Source of the DNA: Proteobacteria bacterium ST_bin11
GTDB lineage: Bacteria; Pseudomonadota; Gammaproteobacteria; Methylococcales; Methylomonadaceae
DNA: 64,000 nucleotides
Direction of reading: 5' to 3'
Assembly (NCBI GenBank): GCA_002083615.1
Contig: MSXO01000002.1
Location: 124,001 to 188,000 of the forward strand
Shown here in pieces: positions 1-9,645 of this stretch. Below the pieces are notes generated by a model. That model was not told the origin of the DNA and did no database searches. It was given only the letters and a program-made list of their open reading frames with translations. Position numbers and translations under genes: made by a program. Within the stretch, counting starts at the first letter, position 1, and each line of letters starts with the position of its first letter.

Positions 1-307
1 GGATACGCCGCATGGCGAGTTCTGGTTGTTTGATGTCGACGGCGAATTAAAAAAAATCAAATCCGATTGGGTGCTGGCGTCCAATAATGGGCGGGCATTG
101 TGCCAGGCGGCGGCTCTGGGGATGGGCATCGTCCAAGCGCCGAGATTATCGGTCGCACCCTATCTAAAAAGCGGCGAGCTGGTGGAAATCCTCAGCCAAT
201 ACCGCCGCCCGGCGATCGCCATCTACGCCACTTACCTGCAACGGCGGTTTTATCCGGCCAAATTGACGACGTTTATCGATTTTTTATTGGAGTATTTTGA
301 GCGGTAG
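1..307 (+). CDS. LysR-family transcriptional regulator, C-terminal fragment (5' end outside window)
   Basis: The frame is open from base 2 to the TAG at 305-307, about 101 codons. The residues resemble the end of a LysR substrate-binding domain: a serine/asparagine-rich stretch (LASNNGRA), then ALGMGIVQAPRLSVAPYLKSGELVEIL, a later YRRP, and a terminal FIDFLLEYFER. LysR regulators bind DNA through an N-terminal winged helix that lies outside the window, so the target genes cannot be judged. The stop is followed by non-coding sequence, and a degraded second copy of this 3' end lies 750 bp downstream. The family call is fairly secure; the regulon is unknown. Confidence 0.8.
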   Translation, partial: DTPHGEFWLFDVDGELKKIKSDWVLASNNGRALCQAAALGMGIVQAPRLSVAPYLKSGELVEILSQYRRPAIAIYATYLQRRFYPAKLTTFIDFLLEYFER

Positions 308-373
308 CTGGGCTTTTGGCAGGAACACTGAAACATTCCGGTTGCCCTGGATAAAGAAAACAAGCTCGGCCAA
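271..373 (+). repeat. Direct repeat copy 1: LysR 3' end and downstream flank
   Basis: Bases 271-320 match 1021-1070 with scattered substitutions, including the last codons and TAG of the LysR gene. The match resumes at 361-373 (CAAGCTCGGCCAA) against 1088-1100 (CAAGTTCGGCCAA) after a short length difference. This copy belongs to the functional gene. Confidence 0.6.
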
Positions 374-643
374 AAACCGACAGCTACTTTTCGACTATCA
401 GCGACTGCAACGATGTTGGAATACAAGCCTCGATGCAGCGTCAGCGGAATCGAGGGCGTCGGCTTACCCGCCACCAAACCCTAATCGGGAATTGACAGGA
501 GTTGGCTTTCGAAACCTCGATTCCATCGAGGCTACTTGCTGTCCGGTGAGTGTTAACTATAAATGCTGGATTGCAAGACATGACCCCGATTTTCCCTTAT
601 AAAGCATTATCCCCAGCAGAAAACTTAACCGTAAGCATTAGTT
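308..643. other. Gene-poor stretch between LysR end and antitoxin
   Basis: No convincing coding region is seen in this 336-bp stretch. It contains the downstream half of direct repeat copy 1. It also holds a short motif at 568-593 (GGATTGCAAGACATGACCCC) that recurs in altered form at 995-1017, after the antitoxin gene. No toxin gene is found immediately before the antitoxin, where a BrnT-like partner would be expected. Confidence 0.5.
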
Positions 644-916
644 ATGAATACTACGAATTATGACCCCGAAGAACTGGAAATTTTGGAGTATATCGAAAAT
701 GGAAGTCCGCAATGTGTTCCCGATATTGCCGAAGAAATACAAAGAATGCGGTTGTCTATAGCTGAGAAAATCACCAAGCGAAAACCGGTTAATTTGAGAA
801 TTCTTGAATCTGATCTTGCCAAACTTAAGTCCCAAGCCCTGCAACAGGGTATTCCATACCAAACGCTGATAGGCTCCATTCTTCATCGATATGTCAACGG
901 CGATCTGACAAAATAA
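644..916 (+). CDS. Orphan CopG/ribbon-helix-helix antitoxin-like protein
   Basis: A 90-residue acidic-then-basic protein. The C-terminal half (about residues 50-88) has the typical CopG/BrnA-like ribbon-helix-helix pattern: VNLRILESDLAKLKSQA, GIPYQTLIGSILHRY. Antitoxins of this type bind operator DNA with the ribbon-helix-helix fold and neutralise a cognate toxin through the other end. No toxin reading frame is visible on either side, and the gene sits between two copies of the LysR tail, so it may be a leftover of a transferred module or act only as a DNA-binding protein. The family call is moderate; the function is inferred. Confidence 0.7.
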   Translation: MNTTNYDPEELEILEYIENGSPQCVPDIAEEIQRMRLSIAEKITKRKPVNLRILESDLAKLKSQALQQGIPYQTLIGSILHRYVNGDLTK

Positions 917-968
917 GGATTTTGAACAGAGGGGGCAAGTCTTGAAATAGAGCATTCGACGAAAGCAG

Positions 969-986
969 TGTGCAAGGACTTGCACA
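969..986. repeat. Perfect 18-bp inverted repeat
   Basis: The arms TGTGCAAG and CTTGCACA are separated by GA. The site lies 53 bp downstream of the antitoxin stop. It has no T-run, so it is not a good terminator. It has the size of a protein-binding operator, but the position downstream of the gene is unusual. Its role is unknown. Confidence 0.4.
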
Positions 987-1020
987 AGATGCGTGATTGC
1001 AAGACCTGAACCCAAATCGC

Positions 1021-1100
1021 GTTTATCTATTTTTTGTTGGAATATTTCGAGCGGTAGCAGGCTTTTTGGGATGGGGGGATTACCGAGCAAGTTCGGCCAA
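1021..1100 (+). repeat. Direct repeat copy 2: degraded LysR 3' end
   Basis: Reading from 1022, the frame gives FIYFLLEYFER followed by TAG at 1055-1057, against FIDFLLEYFER-TAG at the real LysR end. No LysR coding sequence precedes it, so this is a relic. The two copies flank the antitoxin gene. Confidence 0.6.
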
Positions 1101-1210
1101 CGGAGGGCTGCTGTCTATGATTTTGAGTGACGGCAATTGAATGGGTAACTTCCTTCCAAATTTGCCACACCTAATCGTTCGAAAAACCTCAATCCAATTT
1201 CCCAATAGAG

Positions 1211-4200
1211 TCAAACCTGCCCACCCACGCCTTTAAACTTCTCAACAAAAGCGGCAATTTTCTGGAAAACGCTTTGCTTTTTGGTCAGGTATTGCGGATT
1301 AAGCGGGCTCATCTTGGGCAAAATGGCATTGAGCTCAGTGCCGTTTTCACTGGCAAATTCCCGTTTTAGTGAGTTAGTGATGTAACGCCTCGCGGCCTCA
1401 GGATTCAGGCTCTCGTCGCTAATCAGCTCTTGCGCCTCACGCTGTTGTTCCGCTTGGGCAAAGGTGAAGAAGGCGTCAATCACACTGGCCTTATCACCAA
1501 TCTTGTCAAGGTCGGTTTGGTTAATAAAATCGACTAGCAAACTCTCCTTGGCGCGGTTACCCAAGCTGGCACGAATCACCCGGCGCACATCGTCAACCAA
1601 TGCCGCTTTGTCTTTGACTTTCTTATTATTTTCAAAAATCAATTCCAGAATGTAATCCAGATTGATCTCTTGTGACTTCAGCAGATCCACCTCAAAAACC
1701 ACGTCATCCCAATCGATAGTGGATTGCTCTTTTTCAGCGGCAGATTTTTCCCGGCGCAACCAGTCGCGGATGTCGTTATAGGTAGAGCGATAATCCTGAA
1801 TTTTCCGCTCGGCGGGTATTTTGATGGCTTGCAGCTCGGCCAAGTCTTCATCGCTTAGATAATGCTGGGCTTTGAATGCCTCAACCACTTCAGGGTCGCT
1901 CAGGTCAACGCCTTGCAGGGCTTTGAGGCTGGCAAACTCATCGTAATTTTGCAGCACGTTCTCAAAGCGCAAATATTCGCCAAACAGTTTCGCAAAGGCT
2001 TTTTTATCGGACTCTCTTTCAATGGCCGCAGGATCAGGAAAGCGCTGCTCCAACTCCCTCACAACATCGACAAAGCCGCGCCTTGCCTCACCGGTCACCA
2101 CATCGGTAAAGCCTTCCATGTATTCCTTGTAGCTCTTCTCCAGCACCACGTTCTTGGTGTTCTTATCGCCAAACAAGGTAATGGCATCGATGGTCGCCTG
2201 CTCCAAATCGCGGAAGGTCACGATATTGCCAAAGGTCTTGGTGGCGTCAACAATACGGTTGGTGCGCGAGTAGGCCTGGAGCAAACCGTGGTAGCGTAAG
2301 TTTTTATCAACAAACAGAGTATTCAGCGTAGGAGCATCAAAGCCGGTCAGGAACATGCCCACCACAATCAGTAAGTCGATCTCCTTGGCCTTAACTTGCT
2401 TGGCAAGATCGCGGTAATAATTTTGAAATCCGTTACCATCCACGCCAAAATTGGTTTTGAACAGCGCGTTATAGTCGGCAATCGCCGCGCTTAAAAACTC
2501 TTTGGCGCTGCTGTTCATAGCGGAAACGTCAAAGCTTTCATCCACAATATCGCCCACCGCATCTTGTTCTTCATTAGCCGCAAACGAGAAGATGGTGGCT
2601 ACTTTCAGCGGCTTGTCGCTGGCTTTTTGCAAATCCTTGAAAGACTCGTAATAAAGCTTGGCGGCATCCACGCTGCTCACGGCAAACATGGCATTAAAGC
2701 CTTTGGCCCCAGCCTGTAAGCGATGGGTTTTTTGCCGGAAATTATTCAAGATATATTGCGAAATTTCCCGAATACGCACAGGGTGTAACAAAGCTTGCTT
2801 ATTTTCTGCAGCGCTGAGCTTAAGCTCGTCCTGCTCGGTTTCGATGGCTTTAAACTGGGGGCGCACATCGTTGTAGTCCACCTTGAACTTCAAGACCTTT
2901 TCATCGCGAATGGCATCGGTGATGACATAAGAATGCAGCTCACGGCCAAACACGCTGGCAGTGGTATCGGCACCCAAGGCGTTTTGCGGGAAGATCGGCG
3001 TGCCGGTAAAGCCAAACTGATAAAACTTCTTAAACTTTTTCTTCAGATTTTTCTGCGCTTCGCCAAACTGGCTGCGGTGACACTCATCAAAAATAAACAC
3101 CACTTGCTTGTTGTAGATGGGCAAGTCATTTTCACTTTTTATAAGGTTGTTAAGCTTCTGGATGGTGGTGACAATGATTTTGTTATCGTCCTTATCCAAG
3201 TTGCGTTTCAGCCCGGCAGTGCTTTCAGAGCCATTGACACTATCCGGCGAAAAGCGCTGGTATTCCTTCATAGTCTGGTAATCCAGATCTTTACGATCCA
3301 CCACAAAAAACACCTTATCGATAAAGTCCAGCTCCGTCGCCAATCGCGCCGCTTTAAAACTGGTCAGGGTCTTGCCCGAGCCGGTGGTGTGCCAAATATA
3401 GCCACCGCCCTCAAGATGGCTCCAGTTCTTGGCCTGATAAGCACTATTGATTTTCCTCAAAATCCGTTCGGTAGCGGCAATCTGATAGGGGCGCATCACC
3501 AGCAACGTGTCGCTGGTATCGAACACCGAGTATCGCAGTAGCACTTTCAGCAGCGTGTCTTTCTGGAAAAACGTGGCGGTAAAATCTTTTAAGTCTTTAA
3601 TCAGACCATTATCGGATTTCGCCCAATTCATGGTGAAATCGAAGCTGTTTTTGTTGCGCTGCGTGGTGTTGGCAAAATAACGGCTGTCCGTACCGTTGGT
3701 AATCACAAACAGCTGCAAATACTTATACAGCGAGTTCTCGCCATTAAAGCTCTCTTTGCTGTAGCGGTGCACCTGATTAAACGCTTCACGAATCGCCACG
3801 CAGCGCTTTTTCAGTTCAACCTGCACCAGGGGCAGACCATTCACCAAAATCGTCACATCGTAGCGGTTGGCGTGACTGCCTTTTTGTTCATACTGCTTGA
3901 TGACTTGCACCTTATTGCGGGCAATGTTTTTTTTATCCAGCAGGTAGATGTTCTGGATATGGCCATCGTCAAACACAAAGTCGTGAATGTAGTCGTCATG
4001 AATCTTGCGGGTTTTATCGACGATGCTATCGCTGGGTCTATCCAGCCAGGTTTCCACAAAACGCAGCTATTCACCGTCAGAAAACTGCATGTTGTTTAGC
4101 GCCTGCAAAGCCGCGCGCACATTGGCCAGCAGCTTCTCGGGCGTGTTTAAATCGGGCGCATAGTCATAACCCTGATTCTGCAAATCCTGAATGAATTCTC

Positions 4201-4309
4201 GCTCCAAATCGTATTCGCTTTGGTAGCTTTCGTTGACTTTATAGTCCTTGGTGTATTTATCCAGAACGATAAAATTAGTGGATTCGGCAATGGTTTTATA
4301 CTCGCTCAT
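1211..4309 (-). pseudogene. hsdR: Type I restriction enzyme R subunit (type IC, EcoR124I/EcoprrI-like), interrupted by in-frame amber codon
   Basis: The ATP-dependent motor and nuclease subunit of a type I restriction complex. The frame runs from ATG at 4309 (overlapping the rhuM stop as ATGA) to the stop at 1211-1213, 1032 codons, close to EcoR124I HsdR. Codon 81 is TAG at 4069-4067, where relatives carry Trp; there is no frameshift. Counting through the amber, the nuclease residues D151, E165 and K167 fall at the EcoR124I positions, the Walker A lysine at 313 (TTGSGKT), and a DECH box follows. Restart at GTG 4057 would give 948 residues with nuclease and helicase motifs but no first 84 residues; no good ribosome site precedes it. 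Residue 170, next to the catalytic lysine segment, is Cys (KKRC) where I recall Gly in relatives. Probably inactive or reduced, unless suppressed or a sequencing error. Confidence 0.85.
4067..4069 (-). other. Amber stop codon replacing Trp codon 81 of hsdR
   Basis: The minus strand reads GGT GAA TAG CTG CGT TTT GTG GAA, that is G E stop L R F V E. The reading frame before and after is the same and both sides are HsdR-like. TGG to TAG needs one base change. Confidence 0.85.
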
Positions 4310-5346
4310 TCTTCGGTGTCCCTGTTTTGCAGCAGCTTTTTCACTTCACGATCAAAGTCAGATTCGATGCGTTGCTGCTTGTTGAACTTTTCATACTCCA
4401 AAATGGCTTTCTGTTCTGCCTGCTTTCGACTGACTGTTCCGTAGCCTTCCAAAATCTGGTACTCATTAAAGGCAAGAAACTTGTTCACGCTTTCGGCAAA
4501 GCTTTCCATGGTGAAGGTATTACGCCGCTCGATAATACCCTCGATATAGTCAAAAAAAGCCGAAACAGCGCGTTCCAGTTTTTTTATATCGGCTTCGCTT
4601 AAATAATTCTTCGCGATGGTTGAATCCGACTTCAACACCCGGCCATCCGGTGCATTTTTATAAGTGCTCATGCCCATCAACGGTTTACTGGCGTCGGCTT
4701 TCAGCGAAATAATTTCTGCTGCTGTATGGCCCGTAATCGCAAAATGAAACTTGTCCTGCACATGGGCGTAAAACAACCGGGTGGTTTCCGATTTTGGGTC
4801 GTAATCGATGCTGCATTCAGCAAAAATATCGGTGATCTGTTGATAGATACGCCGCTCGCTGGCGCGGATGGAGCGCACCCGCTCCAGTAATTCACGAAAA
4901 TAGTCTTTACCGAAATAACGGCCATTCTTCAGGCGCTCATCATCTATGGCAAAGCCCTTGATGATGTACTCTCGTATCAGGGCAGTCGCCCAAATACGGA
5001 ATTGGGTGGCCTGTGCCGAATTAACGCGGTAACCGACCGAAATCACCGCATCCAGGTTGTAATACTTGGTCTTGCTGGTTTGGGTTTTGCCCTCAATCGC
5101 CCCATGGGCAGTGGTATGTTCCAAAATGGAACACACCACATCTTCTTGCAGCTCATTGCTTTCAAAAATGTTTTTCAGGTGCTTGGTAATAGCTGGGCGC
5201 TGCACACCAAACAGCTCTGCCATGCGCTCTTGAGTCAGCCAAATGCTCTCATTACTGAGCAGCACCTCCACTTTGATTGCGCCATTGGGCGCGGTGTAGA
5301 GCAGGAATTCCGTGGTTTGGTCTTGCAGGCTTAGATGCTTGGACAT
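4306..5346 (-). CDS. rhuM: RhuM family protein (virulence RhuM / DNA-binding)
   Basis: A 346-residue protein matching the RhuM family often found inside type I restriction loci. The N-terminal part looks like a helix-turn-helix (IWLTQERMAELFGVQRPAITKHLKNIF, about residues 36-62). It is followed by the family's KYYNLDAVISVGYRVNSAQATQFRIWAT block and a helical C-terminus (IERRNTFTMESFAESVNKFLAFNEYQILEG). Its biochemical role is not established. The start is supported by a strong ribosome site, AAGGAAGGAA, before ATG 5346. It lies between prrC and hsdR, its stop overlapping the hsdR start by four bases, so it belongs to the operon. It may regulate the locus, but that is inference. Confidence 0.9.
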   Translation of the reverse strand: MSKHLSLQDQTTEFLLYTAPNGAIKVEVLLSNESIWLTQERMAELFGVQRPAITKHLKNIFESNELQEDVVCSILEHTTAHGAIEGKTQTSKTKYYNLDAVISVGYRVNSAQATQFRIWATALIREYIIKGFAIDDERLKNGRYFGKDYFRELLERVRSIRASERRIYQQITDIFAECSIDYDPKSETTRLFYAHVQDKFHFAITGHTAAEIISLKADASKPLMGMSTYKNAPDGRVLKSDSTIAKNYLSEADIKKLERAVSAFFDYIEGIIERRNTFTMESFAESVNKFLAFNEYQILEGYGTVSRKQAEQKAILEYEKFNKQQRIESDFDREVKKLLQNRDTEE

Positions 5347-5358
5347 AGGGTTCCTTCC

Positions 5359-6594
<1,236 letters not shown>

Positions 6595-6595
6595 G

Positions 6596-7726
6596 TTATT
6601 CAACTACCTCTACAGGCTTGGGAAAGCTCAACAGTAAATCGCGGTAATACTCGTATTGCTTTTGGCGCAATTCAATTTCGCGGGGTAAGCCTTCGGTGAT
6701 GGAATTGGTTAGGGCATCGAATTTGTCGAGGATAGCTACAATCCGTTGCTGTACTTCTAGCACGGGAACGGGCATTTCTAATTTGATAAGGTCAGACTTG
6801 TTGACGGCGGGTACCCCGCCTTCTTTTTTCAAGCCCAACAACAATTCGCTTCTTGATTGAAGGAAATAGAAAAGGTACTTGTTTATCAAAACAGTCTTAT
6901 CTATTGATTGTAACTTGTAGCACAAAGGACCCAGCCAAAATGGCTCCCTTTGGTATCCCACGTAGCCAATTCCCCCTTGTCCTCGCGAAGGGGTTGTGAC
7001 GGTGTCACCTTCACAATTGCTTGCTGCGCCGTATCCCGATCTGGATGTTCCAGCATTGATGTAATCAAAGTTTGTCGCGCTTTCAAGAATTTCAGGTGGC
7101 TTTGATCCGGTGTTTATGTCAACCAGATCCCCCAACGTCTTCCACTCCACTTCGCCTTCTTCAAAACTCAACAACTGATCGCGATAGTAGTTGTATTGTT
7201 TTTTGCGGGCGATCAGTTCGGCGATCAGTTCGGCGATCAGTTCAGTAAAGGTGTCCAGAATGCGGACGATTTCAGCTTGGATATTGAGGGGTGGGATTGG
7301 GATTTGAATGCTATTTAAATTCTGTTGATTTAACTTAGGCTGAGCCGCACCCGAAATGTATGGTGTCAAATCAATACTATTTAGAAAAATTTCAACAAAT
7401 CTACGTTCGACATAGGTATTGAATTTTAGTACGTGGGCATGATTATTAACCCAGCTTTTTCCACTAATGCTAAATGCTATAGGTGTATTTCTTGCCAGCA
7501 AATTTGCGCCATCCTCTGAAACAAGCAAATAATCACCGTCAAAAATATAGTCTTTCACATAATCAACAATTCCAGATGCTCCGTAATATGGAATATCACC
7601 AAAATCTCTTAATCCACTTGTTATAGGTTTTCGCATCGAATTAAGATTTTTCGCTACGCCACCCAACGCCTTCCACTCCACCCCAACCCCATCCAGCAGC
7701 TTTTCCAAAAAGCTCATGCTGCTCAT
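6596..7726 (-). CDS. hsdS: Type I restriction-modification specificity subunit S
   Basis: HsdS carries DNA target recognition for both modification and restriction. The 376 residues show two target-recognition domains of the usual kind: the first after VEWKALGGVAK (about 16-155), the second after VEWKTLGDLVDI (about 195-345). Each is followed by a conserved helix segment ending KKQYNYYRDQLLSF and RQKQYEYYRDLLLSF. The first conserved region contains three tandem ELIA units just before RKKQYNYYRD. In EcoR124-type HsdS the number of such four-residue units sets the spacing of the two half-sites. ATGA overlap with hsdM upstream and close linkage to prrC downstream show one operon. Confidence 0.93.
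   Translation of the reverse strand: MSSMSFLEKLLDGVGVEWKALGGVAKNLNSMRKPITSGLRDFGDIPYYGASGIVDYVKDYIFDGDYLLVSEDGANLLARNTPIAFSISGKSWVNNHAHVLKFNTYVERRFVEIFLNSIDLTPYISGAAQPKLNQQNLNSIQIPIPPLNIQAEIVRILDTFTELIAELIAELIARKKQYNYYRDQLLSFEEGEVEWKTLGDLVDINTGSKPPEILESATNFDYINAGTSRSGYGAASNCEGDTVTTPSRGQGGIGYVGYQREPFWLGPLCYKLQSIDKTVLINKYLFYFLQSRSELLLGLKKEGGVPAVNKSDLIKLEMPVPVLEVQQRIVAILDKFDALTNSITEGLPREIELRQKQYEYYRDLLLSFPKPVEVVE
7209..7244 (-). repeat. Three tandem 12-bp repeats in hsdS spacer (ELIA units)
   Basis: On the plus strand GCGATCAGTTCG occurs at 7209-7220 and 7221-7232, and with one mismatch (last base A) at 7233-7244. In frame these encode ELIA three times. This is the position and unit length of the TAEL repeats whose number separates EcoR124I from EcoR124II. 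Such repeats can gain or lose a unit by slippage or recombination. Confidence 0.85.
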
Positions 7727-9279
7727 GCCTCCAGTTCCTCGCCTTCAATTTCCCTCACAATGGCGTTAATCTCCGACCGCAATTTGTCGATCCTGGCGAC
7801 GGTGGTAAGCAGCTCGGCATTGAGCTGGGCAATATCCACCACTTCGCGATTATCCTTGGCTTCGACATAGCTGCTGACCGATAGGTTGTAGTCGTTGGCA
7901 GCGATGCGCTCAAAAGGCATCGATTTGGCAAAGTGCTCCACATCCGCTTTGCTATCGAACACATCCATGATTTTTTCGATGTGCTCGTCGGTGAGTACGT
8001 TGTTATTGGTTTCTTTCTTAAACAGACCGCTGGCATCAATAAATTGGGTGGTGGTGTCGGTTTTGTGCTTGGACAGCACCAGGATATTCACGGCAATGGT
8101 GGTGCCGTAAAACAGGTTGGGCGCAAGTGAGATGATGGTTTCGACGTAATTGTTGTCCACCAGATACTGGCGGATTTTCTGCTCGGCACCGCCTCGGTAA
8201 AAAATGCCGGGAAAGCAGACAATGGCCGCCCGGCCTTTGCTAGAAAGGTAACTGAGCGCATGCAACACAAAGGCAAAGTCGGCTTTGGATTTGGGTGCTA
8301 ATACGCCAGCCGGGGCAAAGCGTTCATCGTTGATCAGGGTGGGGTCGTCCGAGCCTATCCAGTTTACCGAATAGGGTGGATTGGAGACAATGGCATCAAA
8401 AGGTTTTTCATCGCCAAAATGCGGGTCTAACAAGGTGTTGCCCAGCTGAATGTTGAACTTGTCGTAGTTGATGTTGTGCAAAAACATGTTCATCCGCGCC
8501 AGGTTGTAGGTGGTGTGGTTGATTTCCTGCCCAAAAAAACCCTCTTCTATGATGTGCGCGTCAAAGTGCTTTTTGGCTTGCAGCAGCAGCGAGCCGGAAC
8601 CGCAGGCCTGGTCGTAGATCTTGTTGACGCTGGTTTGCTTGTGCATGGCCAGTTGCGCAATCAGCTTGGAGACATTTTGCGGGGTGAAAAACTCGCCACC
8701 GGATTTACCGGCATTGGCGGCGTAGTTGGAAATCAGAAACTCGTAGGCATCGCCAAACAGGTCGATGTGGTTGCCTTCAAAATCGCCAAAATCCAGCCCG
8801 GACACTCCTTTGAGCACGGCGGCCAAGCGGGTATTTTTGTCGACTACGGTGTTGCCGAGGCGGTTGCTGGTGGTATCAAAATCGGCAAACAGGCCTTTGA
8901 TGTCGAGCTCGGATGGGTAGCCGATGGCTGAGCTTTCGATGGCGGCAAAGATGGCGGCCAAGTCAGTGTTCAAGCTTTCGTTGCTGTTGGCGCTGGCGGC
9001 AATGGTGGCGAACAACTGACTGGGGTAGATGAAGTAGCCCTTGGTTTTAATGGCATCGTCTTTGATTTCCGGGGTGATCACGCTGTCCGGGAGTTCAACA
9101 TACTTAAGACTGTCGTCACCGCCTTCGATATAGCTGGCAAAGTTTTCACTGATGAAGCGGTAAAACAGGGTGCCGAGCACGTATTGCTTGAAATCCCAGC
9201 CGTCGACTGCGCCTCGTACATCGTTGGCGATTTGCCAGATTTGGCGTTGCAGGGCGGCGCGTTGTTGAGTGCTGGTCAT
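7723..9279 (-). CDS. hsdM: Type I restriction-modification DNA adenine methyltransferase subunit M
   Basis: The methyltransferase subunit, which transfers a methyl group from S-adenosylmethionine to adenine N6 in the site chosen by HsdS. The 518 residues have the HsdM N-terminal helical region (RQIWQIANDVRGAVDGWDFKQYVLGTLFYRFIS) and the entry motif GGEFFTPQNVSKL (194-206). The SAM-binding motif DQACGSGS is at 223-230 and the catalytic NPPY at 300-303. Start ATG 9279 follows CAGGAAACTCA. It heads the hsdM-hsdS-prrC-rhuM-hsdR operon. All motifs are intact, so protective methylation is likely active even though hsdR is interrupted. Confidence 0.95.
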   Translation of the reverse strand: MTSTQQRAALQRQIWQIANDVRGAVDGWDFKQYVLGTLFYRFISENFASYIEGGDDSLKYVELPDSVITPEIKDDAIKTKGYFIYPSQLFATIAASANSNESLNTDLAAIFAAIESSAIGYPSELDIKGLFADFDTTSNRLGNTVVDKNTRLAAVLKGVSGLDFGDFEGNHIDLFGDAYEFLISNYAANAGKSGGEFFTPQNVSKLIAQLAMHKQTSVNKIYDQACGSGSLLLQAKKHFDAHIIEEGFFGQEINHTTYNLARMNMFLHNINYDKFNIQLGNTLLDPHFGDEKPFDAIVSNPPYSVNWIGSDDPTLINDERFAPAGVLAPKSKADFAFVLHALSYLSSKGRAAIVCFPGIFYRGGAEQKIRQYLVDNNYVETIISLAPNLFYGTTIAVNILVLSKHKTDTTTQFIDASGLFKKETNNNVLTDEHIEKIMDVFDSKADVEHFAKSMPFERIAANDYNLSVSSYVEAKDNREVVDIAQLNAELLTTVARIDKLRSEINAIVREIEGEELEA

Positions 9280-9645
9280 TGAGTTTCCTGTTTAAATACG
9301 TTTTTAACTGTCATTGGCCCATAGGCAATCTGGCATTTTAATGAACGCGATAAGGTGCGCAAAATAGATACGGTCTCAAACTTGAGTCAGGATTGAAAAT
9401 CGGAAGGCAAATCGAGCGATTACCGAAGTAGGCTATTGTCCTAAATTAAATTACAAGTCTTATGGCTTAACGCGGAAAAGTACCCGACTATTCCCGAATC
9501 ATTAAAGCAGCTTTTAATCCGAGGATCACTCTGAAAAATTGGTAATCGCGTCTCGAGCGTTGCGCCGTCTAACGTCGACTTCTGTGCATTTTCTTATGTT
9601 TTCAAATTAATCTTGATTGGCGGCCAATTGGTAAGATTGTGTCGA
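9280..9645. other. Intergenic region upstream of the hsd operon
   Basis: A 366-bp stretch without a convincing gene. It must contain the promoter of the minus-strand hsd operon and the 3' flank of the PfkB gene. A short inverted repeat, ATTAAAGCAGCTTTTAAT-like, lies around 9501-9518. I see no clear terminator or RNA gene. Confidence 0.4.

Noticed and set aside
297..602. Plus-strand frame of about 101 codons after the LysR end
   Set aside because: It starts inside the LysR 3' end in another frame, lacks a ribosome site and family resemblance, and overlaps the duplicated flank sequence.
2795..3541. Long plus-strand reading frame (about 248 codons) opposite hsdR
   Set aside because: It lies wholly antisense to a well-conserved HsdR sequence and has no family resemblance; it mirrors the codon bias of the real gene.
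4061..4075. Frameshift as the cause of hsdR interruption
   Set aside because: The upstream and downstream parts share one reading frame; only one codon is a stop.
4055..4309. The 80-residue piece before the amber codon as an independent small gene
   Set aside because: Its sequence is the normal HsdR N-terminus and continues in the same frame after the stop, so it is part of a broken hsdR.
7209..7244. Tandem repeats as a CRISPR-like array
   Set aside because: The units are 12 bp without spacers and encode in-frame ELIA repeats inside hsdS. No CRISPR array was seen elsewhere in the window.
9501..9518. ATTAAAGCAGCTTTTAAT-like palindrome as a terminator for the PfkB or hsd genes
   Set aside because: It is on the wrong side of both flanking genes, weak in G/C, and has no following T-run.
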